Positions 41,398 through 48,765 of a DNA stretch of 64,000 nucleotides are shown here, in pieces. The stretch covers positions 1 to 64,000 of the forward strand of contig JAFSNB010000031.1 in the NCBI GenBank assembly GCA_017447625.1, read 5' to 3'. Within the stretch, counting starts at the first letter, position 1. The number at the start of each line of letters is the position of its first letter. Both the position numbers and the translations under genes were made by a program. The notes beneath the pieces were generated by a model, which did no database searches, was not told the DNA's origin, and worked only from the letters and a program-made list of their open reading frames with translations. The DNA is from Bacteroidaceae bacterium. GTDB taxonomy: Bacteria > Bacteroidota > Bacteroidia > Bacteroidales > Bacteroidaceae.

Positions 41398-42474
41398 ATG
41401 AATAACTTGCGAATCATATTCATGGGAACGCCTGACTTCGCGGTGGAAAGCCTACGAAGACTGGTAGAGAGCGGGAAGAACATAGTGGCGGTAATAACTA
41501 TGCCGGACAAGGCTGTGGGCCGTCACCACGACACCCTGCAGGCCTCACCCGTAAAACAATACGCTGTGGAGCACGGCATCCCTGTTCTTCAGCCTGAACG
41601 TCTGAAGGACGAGACATTTATTAATGAATTGCGCGCGTACAAAGCCGACCTGCAAGTGGTTGTCGCCTTCAGGATGTTGCCGGAAGTCGTTTGGGCGATG
41701 CCGCCACTCGGCACGTTCAACCTCCACGCAGCCCTCCTACCCCAGTACCGCGGGGCAGCTCCCATCAACTGGGCCGTGATAAACGGCGACACAGAGACCG
41801 GCGTGACAACCTTCTTCCTGGATCACGACATCGACACAGGACGCATAATCCACCGCGTCTCGACCCCCATCGCCGACACGGACACAGCAGGCGACATCCA
41901 CGACCGCCTCATGGACATCGGCGCAGACCTCGTTGTGAAAACGGTTGAAGACATCGAAGCGGGCAACATAGAGACTATTGATCAAAAGGAGATAATGGTC
42001 AATGGTCAACGGTCAATGGTCAATGACCTCCGCCCCGCTCCAAAGATTTTCAAGGAGACATGCGAAATCTGCTGGGACAAGCATAGCGTGAAGAGTGCAT
42101 ACGACTTCATACGCGGCCTCTCCCCCTACCCCGGCGCATGGACAACCCTGCGCTTGGCCAACGGAAGCGAGAACACACTCAAAATTTTCTTCGCAGAGAA
42201 GGAATATTCAATGGTCAATGGTCAATGGTCAATGGACAATGGTCAATGGTCAATGGTCAATGATCAATGGTCAATGGTCAATGGTCAATGGTCAATGGAT
42301 ATTCTCACCGACGGCAAGACCTACATAAAAGTGGCTCTACCCGGCGGCTACCTGCGCATCACCTCACTCCAGCTTGCCGGCAAGCGCCGCATGAGCGTAG
42401 AGGAATTCCTTCGCGGCAATCACTTGGAAGGGGCACAGCTCGTTACGACACCAGCTATAGACTCAACGAATTAG
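41398..42474 (+). CDS. fmt: Methionyl-tRNA formyltransferase carrying translated heptamer repeats
   Basis: A 358-residue enzyme that formylates Met-tRNA for initiation. MGTPDFAVESLRRL opens it. The catalytic residues are Asn108 and His110 in FNLHAALLPQYRGAAPINW, and Asp146 in DHDIDTG. The usual length is about 315-325. The extra residues are two low-complexity inserts: about 200-208 (MVNGQRSMVND, linker between domains) and 271-300 (SMVNGQW repeated), in a loop of the C-terminal domain. Both are encoded by TCAATGG heptamers. The flanking LRPAPKIFKETC and LTDGKTYIKVALPGGYLRI are normal, so the enzyme may still work. The ClC channel follows by 26 bp. Confidence 0.95.
   Translation: MNNLRIIFMGTPDFAVESLRRLVESGKNIVAVITMPDKAVGRHHDTLQASPVKQYAVEHGIPVLQPERLKDETFINELRAYKADLQVVVAFRMLPEVVWAMPPLGTFNLHAALLPQYRGAAPINWAVINGDTETGVTTFFLDHDIDTGRIIHRVSTPIADTDTAGDIHDRLMDIGADLVVKTVEDIEAGNIETIDQKEIMVNGQRSMVNDLRPAPKIFKETCEICWDKHSVKSAYDFIRGLSPYPGAWTTLRLANGSENTLKIFFAEKEYSMVNGQWSMDNGQWSMVNDQWSMVNGQWSMDILTDGKTYIKVALPGGYLRITSLQLAGKRRMSVEEFLRGNHLEGAQLVTTPAIDSTN
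41999..42026 (+). repeat. TCAATGG heptamer repeat inside fmt, 4 units
   Basis: TCAATGG, TCAACGG, TCAATGG, TCAATGA within the coding frame at the link between the two Fmt domains. Confidence 0.9.
42208..42298 (+). repeat. TCAATGG heptamer repeat inside fmt, 13 units
   Basis: Thirteen uninterrupted 7-nt units. Eleven are TCAATGG, unit 5 is ACAATGG and unit 8 is TCAATGA. Three units make 21 nt, giving a 7-residue protein period (SMVNGQW). A change of unit number not divisible by three would shift the frame. Confidence 0.95.
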
Positions 42475-42500
42475 ACGAATGAAACGAAAAATGCTGCAAA

Positions 42501-44273
42501 ATGGGTGAGAAGTTTTTGATATGGCGACGGAGACACATCAGCGACAAGCAGTTCATGCTCTTGCTGGCGTTTGTCATTGGTGTGCTCACGGCTATGGCCG
42601 GTATGCTGCTGAAATGGCTTATCCATCAGATTGAGCACCTGCTGACTCAGGGCTTCTCTATCACAGGCGCGAACTGGCTCTATCTGCTTTATCCTGTCGT
42701 GGGTATTCTGATTACGGGGCTCTTCGTCCGCTTTGTTGTTCGCGACGACATAGGGCACGGCATCACAAAGATCCTTTATGCCATAGCCCGCAAACAGAGC
42801 ATGATAAAGGGCCACAACACGTGGTCGAGCGTGGTGGCGTCGGGAATAACCATCGGCTTTGGCGGTTCGGTGGGAGCCGAGGCTCCTATTGTGCTGACGG
42901 GTTCTGCCATAGGCAGTAATCTGGGGCAGCTGTTCCGTTTGGATTCCAAGAAGATGATGCTGCTGGTGGGTTGCGGCGCGGCAGGAGCCGTAAGCGGCAT
43001 ATTCAAAGCGCCCATCGCCGGACTCGTCTTCACGTTGGAAGTGCTGATGATAGACTTTACTCTGGGCAGTCTGCTGCCGCTCTTGGTCAGTTGCGTGACA
43101 GCCTCAGCCGTCACCTTCGCCCTGTCCGGCTCAAGCACGCTCTTTGAGTTCCACCTCACTAACGCCTTCGCCATCGAGCGCATACCGGCATACCTGCTTC
43201 TCGGCATCTTCTGCGGCCTGGTCTCGCTCTATTTCACCCGCGTCATGAACTGGCTCGAAGACCGTTTCCGCAGTCTCGGCGGCCCGTGGATCCGTCTTGC
43301 TGTGGCAGGCCCGATACTGAGCACGCTCATCTTCCTCTTCCCGTCGCTCTACGGTGAAGGATACGATATGATAGGGATGTTGCTCAACGGCCACGGACAG
43401 GCCGACTGGAATCAGGTTCTCGAGGGCTCGTTCTTCTACTCTGCGCCCCATCTGCTACTGCTTTATCTCGCCGGAATAATCATTTTCAAGGTGTTTGCCA
43501 CGACTGCAACGAACAGCGGCGGAGGTTGTGGCGGTACGTTCGCTCCAAGCCTCTTCTTGGGTTGCGTGTCCGGCTTCTTCTTCGCTTCCATTTGGAACAT
43601 GATTCCCGGAAACAGCATCATTGTGCCTGAGAACAACTTCTCTCTGCTTGGAATGGCAGGCCTGATGAGCGGAGTTATGCACGCCCCTCTTACTGGCATA
43701 TTCCTTATCGCCGAGCTTACGGGCGGCTACGGCCTCTTCCTGCCCTTAATGATGGTGGCAGTTTCAGCCTATCTCACGATTATCATCTTTGAGCCGCACA
43801 GCATCTATACAATGCGTCTGGCACGCAAGGGCGAGCTGCTAACCCACAATAAAGACCACGCCATCCTGACCTTGATGTCGATGGACTCTGTCATTGAACG
43901 CTATGAGGAACACCTGCATCCGGATGATGACTTGCGCGAGATTGTCCGTCAGATTTCCGGCTCAAACCGTGATGTCTTCCCTGTGGTCGATGACGCCGGG
44001 AAACTGTTGGCTGTGCTTGTTCTGGACCGTGTGCGCCATGTCATGTTCCGCACGGAACTTTATCACCGGCTTCACGTCTCCGACCTGATGTCCCAATGCG
44101 CGGCGCGTCTCACCACCCGTGACCCTATGGACGTGGTAATGAACACTTTCGAGCGCACTAAAGCGTGGACGCTCCCCGTGGTGAATAGCGAAGGAATCTT
44201 TGTGGGCTTTATCCGTCGCAGCCACGTCTTTGCCCTTTATCGCCAGATGATGGCTGACATGAGCGACGAATAA
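42501..44273 (+). CDS. ClC-family chloride channel/antiporter with CBS domains
   Basis: A 590-residue membrane protein. ClC selectivity motifs are visible: DDIGHGITK near 83-90, GGSVGAEAP with the gating Glu at 127, and GGGCGGTFAPSLFLG near 335-350. The helix HAPLTGIFLIAELTGGY is also characteristic. Two CBS domains (about 455-510 and 525-585) form the cytoplasmic C-terminus and may sense nucleotides. It follows fmt closely and is convergent with clpB. Confidence 0.93.
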   Translation: MGEKFLIWRRRHISDKQFMLLLAFVIGVLTAMAGMLLKWLIHQIEHLLTQGFSITGANWLYLLYPVVGILITGLFVRFVVRDDIGHGITKILYAIARKQSMIKGHNTWSSVVASGITIGFGGSVGAEAPIVLTGSAIGSNLGQLFRLDSKKMMLLVGCGAAGAVSGIFKAPIAGLVFTLEVLMIDFTLGSLLPLLVSCVTASAVTFALSGSSTLFEFHLTNAFAIERIPAYLLLGIFCGLVSLYFTRVMNWLEDRFRSLGGPWIRLAVAGPILSTLIFLFPSLYGEGYDMIGMLLNGHGQADWNQVLEGSFFYSAPHLLLLYLAGIIIFKVFATTATNSGGGCGGTFAPSLFLGCVSGFFFASIWNMIPGNSIIVPENNFSLLGMAGLMSGVMHAPLTGIFLIAELTGGYGLFLPLMMVAVSAYLTIIIFEPHSIYTMRLARKGELLTHNKDHAILTLMSMDSVIERYEEHLHPDDDLREIVRQISGSNRDVFPVVDDAGKLLAVLVLDRVRHVMFRTELYHRLHVSDLMSQCAARLTTRDPMDVVMNTFERTKAWTLPVVNSEGIFVGFIRRSHVFALYRQMMADMSDE

Positions 44274-44280
44274 AGGTTCC

Positions 44281-44490
44281 TTGGGACAAAATCCATCCGA
44301 CCTTGGTAAGCGAACAATCCGAGCTTGGCACACAATCCTTTAGGCCTTGGTATAAAATCGATTAGACCAAGGGTGGAAATCGTTTCAAACGTGGTGTATA
44401 ACAAAATCCAAGCCGTGGAATCAATAATCCACGGCGTGGATTATTAAATTCGTGGCTTGGATTATTAAATTCCTGCCCTGAATTGAAATC
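44281..44490. repeat. Degenerate repeat with about 21-nt period
   Basis: The convergent gap between the ClC gene and clpB (44274-44595) holds about nine blocks of the form AATC, 6-10 nt, then TTGG or GTGG, spaced 20-23 nt. The last two share GGATTATTAAATTC exactly 21 nt apart (44438-44451, 44459-44472). An 11-bp near-perfect palindrome lies at 44423-44445. Nothing else was found in the gap. Confidence 0.65.
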
Positions 44491-44595
44491 TTTGTATCAC
44501 TCCCTAAGCTGGGGAAAGAACTCTGATTTCACGGCGCAAAGGTACGAAAAAATCTCGATATATGCAAATAATGTCCTCAGATTATTCCGTATCGT

Positions 44596-47283
44596 TTACG
44601 CGAAAGTGAGGTGATCACCATCGGCATCCACTCGAATCTCGTTGTCGCGGCTTACGGTACCTGAGAGAATGGCCTTGGAGAGGTCATTGAGCAGCAGGCG
44701 CTGGATAGCACGCTTCACGGGACGAGCACCGAACTCCGGGTCGTAACCCTCGCGTGTGAGCAGGTCGATGGCTGCATCTGTGAGCGAGAGGGTGATGCCG
44801 TTCTGCGAGAGCATCTTCTGCACGGAAGCGACTTGCAACTTCACGACCTCACGAATCTCAGTCTCAGTCAGCGGCTCGAACATTATCGTCTCGTCTATAC
44901 GGTTCAGGAACTCCGGACGGATGGTGCGTTTGAGCATGTCAAGGACATGAGCCTTGATGTAGGCCCCTCTCCCTGCTCCCCCCATGGGGGGGAGAGCTAC
45001 ATTTCCGCTTGTATTACCTCCAGAAGTTAGGGAATCCTCCCCCCCACGGGGGGAGTTAGAGAGGGGCTTGAGCTTTGCATACTCTTCCCTAATATACTCG
45101 CTACCCAGATTTGAGGTGAGGATGATGATTGTATTCTTGAAGTTCACGGTTCGGCCTTTGTTGTCGGTCAGACGGCCGTCGTCAAGCACCTGCAAGAGGG
45201 TGTTGAAGACATCGGGGTGAGCCTTCTCGATCTCATCGAAGAGGACTACGCTGTACGGCTTGCGGCGCACGGCCTCGGTGAGCTGACCGCCCTCGTCGTA
45301 ACCCACATATCCCGGAGGAGCGCCGATGAGTCGGCTGACACTATGCTTCTCCTGATACTCGGACATATCGATACGTGTCATCATTGTCTCGTCATCGAAG
45401 AGGAACTCAGCCAACGCTTTGGCCAGTTCTGTCTTACCGACTCCTGTAGTGCCGAGGAAGATGAAGGAGCCTATAGGCCGCTTCGGGTCTTGCAGACCGG
45501 CACGCGAGCGGCGCACGGCATCGGCTACGGCGCGAATAGCCTCGTCCTGACCAATGACACGCTTATGCAGCTCTTCTTCGAGGTGAAGCAGTTTCTCGCG
45601 CTCGCTCTGCAGCATCTTCGACACGGGAATACCAGTCCAGCGGCTCACCACCTCTGCTATATCGTCGGCTGTCACCTCTTCTTTGACCATAGCCTCAGCT
45701 CCTTGTGCCGAACGCAGCTGCTCCTGAATGCGTTGAATCTCAGATTCGAGAGCCTGCAGTTTGCCGTAGCGGATCTCGGCCACACGTCCGTAGTCGCCTT
45801 CACGCTCGGCGCGGTCGGCCTCGAACTTCAGCTGCTCAATCTGCTGTTTGTTTGCCTGAATCTTGGAGAGCAAGGCCTTCTCGCCCTCCCACTTGGCCTT
45901 CATCTGCTGCTCCTGCTCGCGCAGGTCGGCGATATCTTTATTCAACTGGGCAAGTTTGGAGGCGGCGACGGAATCGCCGCCCACACTATCCGCCTCACGG
46001 CGTATAGCCTCGCGCTCAATCTCCAACTGCTTGAGTCGGCGGGTGATTTCATCCAGTTCCTCTGGCACGCTATCGCGCTCCATACGAAGTTTGGCAGCGG
46101 CCTCATCCATTAGGTCGATGGCCTTATCGGGCAGGAAGCGGTCGGTGATGTAACGGTTGGAGAGTTCTACGGCTGCGATGATGGCATCGTCCTGAATACG
46201 CACACGGTGGTGGTTCTCATAGCGCTCCTTCAGGCCACGAAGGATGGAGATGCTGCTGAGCGTGTCCGGCTCATCAACCATCACGCTCTGGAAACGGCGC
46301 TCCAGAGCCTTATCCTTCTCGAAGTACTTCTGGTACTCGTCGAGAGTGGTGGCTCCGATAGCACGCAGCTCACCTCGGGCCAAAGCGGGTTTCAGGATGT
46401 TGGCTGCATCCATAGCGCCCTCGCTCTTTCCGGCTCCGACCAGGGTGTGGATTTCATCGATGAACAGGATTATGCGCCCTTCGCTCTTCGTCACTTCATT
46501 GATTACTGACTTCAGACGCTCCTCGAACTCACCCTTATACTTGGCTCCGGCAATCAGAGCACCCATATCAAGGGAGAAGAGCTGCTTCTCGCGCAGGTTC
46601 TCAGGCACATCGCCGCGAAGGATTCGGTGGGCAAGACCCTCGACTATGGCGGTCTTACCTGTACCCGGCTCACCAATCAGGATAGGATTGTTCTTCGTTC
46701 GGCGGCTCAGGATCTGCAACACACGGCGAATCTCCTCATCACGCCCGATTACGGGGTCGAGCTTTCCCGCGCGCGCCTCTTCAATAAGGTTACGCGCGTA
46801 CTTGGAGAGGCTTTGGTAAGTCTCTTCGCTCGATTGAGACTTAGCCTGCTGTCCGCCTCGCAGCTCGCGGATGGCGGCGGCCAGCTCCTTCTCGGTGACG
46901 CCAGCGTCCTTAAGAATCTTGGCGGCGGTGCAACTTGAGCCCACAAGAGCGAGAAGCATCAGTTCGATGGTCACGAACTCATCGCCCTGCTTGCCAGCCA
47001 GCTCTTCTGCGCGGGTAAGGATATTGTTTGTCTCACGGGCCAGATAAGGCTCACCGCCCTCTACGCGCGGCAAACTCTGCAATTGCCCCTCCAAAGTCTG
47101 ACTGACGGCCTGCTCGTTGACCGACAGTTTTCTGAACAGGAACTGAGTGACCTGCTGCCCCGTCTTCATGATGGCGGCAAGCAGATGCTCCGGCTCAATG
47201 GCCTGCTGCTTGCGGGCCTCGGCTACGCGCACGGCCTCCTGTACAGCCTCTTGCGCTTTGATTGTAAACTTGTCGAATGTCAT
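44596..47283 (-). CDS. clpB: ClpB disaggregase with a translated palindromic insert
   Basis: An 895-residue AAA+ protein disaggregase. The N-domain is at 1-145. The first Walker A is GEPGTGKT (about 203-210) and the second [13 protein letters not shown] (about 610). A coiled-coil middle domain is at about 400-530. In the second ATPase domain, after [13 protein letters not shown], about 28 extra residues rich in Gly, Pro and Ser ([14 protein letters not shown] and [12 protein letters not shown]) are encoded by a GC-rich palindromic element, before the normal [19 protein letters not shown]. Length exceeds the usual 860. No consensus promoter was found upstream. Confidence 0.97.
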   Translation of the reverse strand: MTFDKFTIKAQEAVQEAVRVAEARKQQAIEPEHLLAAIMKTGQQVTQFLFRKLSVNEQAVSQTLEGQLQSLPRVEGGEPYLARETNNILTRAEELAGKQGDEFVTIELMLLALVGSSCTAAKILKDAGVTEKELAAAIRELRGGQQAKSQSSEETYQSLSKYARNLIEEARAGKLDPVIGRDEEIRRVLQILSRRTKNNPILIGEPGTGKTAIVEGLAHRILRGDVPENLREKQLFSLDMGALIAGAKYKGEFEERLKSVINEVTKSEGRIILFIDEIHTLVGAGKSEGAMDAANILKPALARGELRAIGATTLDEYQKYFEKDKALERRFQSVMVDEPDTLSSISILRGLKERYENHHRVRIQDDAIIAAVELSNRYITDRFLPDKAIDLMDEAAAKLRMERDSVPEELDEITRRLKQLEIEREAIRREADSVGGDSVAASKLAQLNKDIADLREQEQQMKAKWEGEKALLSKIQANKQQIEQLKFEADRAEREGDYGRVAEIRYGKLQALESEIQRIQEQLRSAQGAEAMVKEEVTADDIAEVVSRWTGIPVSKMLQSEREKLLHLEEELHKRVIGQDEAIRAVADAVRRSRAGLQDPKRPIGSFIFLGTTGVGKTELAKALAEFLFDDETMMTRIDMSEYQEKHSVSRLIGAPPGYVGYDEGGQLTEAVRRKPYSVVLFDEIEKAHPDVFNTLLQVLDDGRLTDNKGRTVNFKNTIIILTSNLGSEYIREEYAKLKPLSNSPRGGEDSLTSGGNTSGNVALPPMGGAGRGAYIKAHVLDMLKRTIRPEFLNRIDETIMFEPLTETEIREVVKLQVASVQKMLSQNGITLSLTDAAIDLLTREGYDPEFGARPVKRAIQRLLLNDLSKAILSGTVSRDNEIRVDADGDHLTFA
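44962..45070. repeat. GC-rich composite palindrome inside clpB
   Basis: Outer arms GCCCCTCTCC and GAGAGGGGC enclose two inner hairpins, CTCCCCCC-AT-GGGGGGGAG and CTCCCCCCC-AC-GGGGGGAG, about 40 nt apart. It is in frame and translated. The layout resembles the intergenic palindromes at 4297, 10362 and 24929. Confidence 0.88.
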
Positions 47284-47297
47284 GATTTTATTCTTTT

Positions 47298-47332
47298 AAT
47301 TCATAATTTTTATTTCTTAATTCATAATTATG
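47298..47332. repeat. Degenerate heptamer repeat
   Basis: AATTCAT, AATTTTT, ATTTCTT, AATTCAT, AATTATG upstream of clpB. Confidence 0.6.
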
Positions 47333-47357
47333 GCCGCAAAAGGCGTGCAACGGCCTC

Positions 47358-47422
47358 AAATGCAAACTAAAGCGGTCAAAAAGTCTGAGTTACTGACTTT
47401 TTGACCGCTTTAGTTTGCATTT
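47358..47422. repeat. Perfect 28-bp inverted repeat with 9-nt loop
   Basis: Arms 47358-47385 and 47395-47422 are perfectly complementary and contain AAAGCGGTCAAAAAGTC. It lies between divergent clpB and the structured leader. It may end an unannotated transcript or act as a recombination or binding site; there is no clean T-run. Confidence 0.85.
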
Positions 47423-47529
47423 CTTTGCTTTCTCTCTGTCAAAACCGCTATACACATTAATTAATAAACACAGACTTATCACTTCCACACGTCAAATATG
47501 GAGCAAATAGTAAAAATCAATGCTTTTTC

Positions 47530-47560
47530 TTTGTTGGTTTGGAAATAATGCCTACATTTG
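47530..47560 (+). promoter_or_regulatory. Perfect Bacteroidetes promoter for the structured leader
   Basis: TTTG (47530-47533), exactly 19 nt, TACATTTG (47553-47560). Transcription should begin near 47566-47568, giving an unusually long leader of about 240 nt. Confidence 0.85.
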
Positions 47561-47563
47561 CAC

Positions 47564-47777
47564 CGCACTTTGCAAGAAGTGCGCGTCTTATTTGCTCAAA
47601 TTCTCACTCGAACTGCGACCTCGAAAGAGACAATAACGAGCATATTTATAATCCGTATTGGAGTTACGCATAGCGTAGACTTCTCCATAACGGATTATAG
47701 GCTGTCGCAGGCCTGAGTGAGATATGGCTGGTCTGCGCTTTTCTTTCGTTCAATAGGATGAGTACTTTCCCAGCCAT
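47564..47777 (+). ncRNA. Highly structured leader RNA / small RNA, family unknown
   Basis: Stems that can form together: (1) 47564-47570 with 47577-47583; (2) a closing stem 47602-47609 with 47715-47722; (3) stacked on it, 47613-47619 with 47704-47710; (4) a CTC-GAAA-GAG tetraloop hairpin, 47620-47629; (5) a long arm 47647-47663 with 47683-47699, with a 2x2 internal loop and capped by TACGC-ATA-GCGTA; (6) 47724-47731 with 47770-47777, just before the coding region. Stems 2-5 form a multi-branch domain as in riboswitches. I do not match it to a named family. Confidence 0.65.
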
Positions 47778-47815
47778 CTTCAATAAGAAAAATGGTCAAC
47801 CTACTTATAACGAAA

Positions 47816-48715
47816 ATGAAAGGAAAGTTCTTTATCCGCTATGCTTTACTGATGTGCGTTATTCTTATCGCCGTCTCCACAACTACAGCCGCTGATCGCA
47901 GCGGCAGCAAGCCTCAATGGGTGAGCAAAGGTGAGGAAATTCTCAACTCTCAACGCAGCAACAACACTTACTACTTCAAAGCTATCCAAACTGTTGGTGA
48001 GAGTCTGCAACAGGCACGGGAAGCCCGCATCACAGCCTTATCTGAGCATATAAGCCAGCGTAACAAAATCACAGGAAAAAGCATAAATGACATGGGACTC
48101 AGACAAAACAACGGAGTATCGGAAGAATATGAGACATTCCAAATGGTCTTCAAGAATGATTTCGAATCTGTCGTTTTTCAGGCCCAGATTGTAGATGAAT
48201 GGTGGGAATTTGTTACGAACAAGAATGGCCGCAGCGAGTATGTTTATTATACCCTATTTGCCGTTTCCGACCACGGTGGCGAAACTATTTTCGACCGTTT
48301 CGACGTAACTCGCAGCTACGGTGCAGCCCCAGCATTTATGTCTATTATCCCCGGTGTGGGTCAGCTCTATAAAGGTCAAAAAGGCAAAGGAATCGCGATG
48401 CTATGCGGTGCTGCAGCAGGCGCAGGTGCAATCATCTTCTGTGAGAATCAGCGAGCTTCATACGTAGCCAAAATGCAAGAACAACCCAAACACGCACAAA
48501 CATATAAAACAAGGGCTGATAACTACGAGACAGCCCGAAATGTGGCTATAGGTGTGACAGGCGCCTTGGTTGTGTGGAGTGTTATAGATGCCGCCGTTGC
48601 TCCAGGCGTGACACGTATTAAAGTGCGCAAAGGAGAGACCTTACGCGTAAAGCCAGCTGCATTCGTGCAGCCTAATGGTTTAGCCTTTGGCACATCACTA
48701 TGTTACACTTTCTAA
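47816..48715 (+). CDS. Exported protein with DUF5683-like membrane hairpin
   Basis: A 299-residue protein with a signal peptide (KGKFFIRYALLMCVILIAVSTTTAA). The first half of the mature protein (KPQWVSKGEEILNSQRSNNTYYFK) resembles LPP20/FlgO-type envelope proteins. The second half has SIIPGVGQLYKGQKGKGIAMLCGAAAGAGAIIF, close to the DUF5683/TM2-type pattern, plus another hydrophobic segment (NVAIGVTGALVVWSVIDAAV). The frame opens at 47792, but the ATG at 47816 gives a better signal peptide. It is preceded by the structured leader RNA, and the BACON lipoprotein follows by 50 bp. Function unknown. Confidence 0.82.
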   Translation: MKGKFFIRYALLMCVILIAVSTTTAADRSGSKPQWVSKGEEILNSQRSNNTYYFKAIQTVGESLQQAREARITALSEHISQRNKITGKSINDMGLRQNNGVSEEYETFQMVFKNDFESVVFQAQIVDEWWEFVTNKNGRSEYVYYTLFAVSDHGGETIFDRFDVTRSYGAAPAFMSIIPGVGQLYKGQKGKGIAMLCGAAAGAGAIIFCENQRASYVAKMQEQPKHAQTYKTRADNYETARNVAIGVTGALVVWSVIDAAVAPGVTRIKVRKGETLRVKPAAFVQPNGLAFGTSLCYTF

Positions 48716-48765
48716 GCGGACATATTAACGCAACGAATTATGCGAATTAAACGAATACTATATAT

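Noticed and set aside
44281..44490. CRISPR-like array of about 21-nt units
   Set aside because: Units are degenerate with no conserved repeat-spacer alternation.
45217..46113. Plus-strand open frame of 298 codons
   Set aside because: It is antisense to clpB, which is complete on the other strand.
47358..47422. Transposon terminal inverted repeats
   Set aside because: The arms are only 9 nt apart, so they cannot bound an element.
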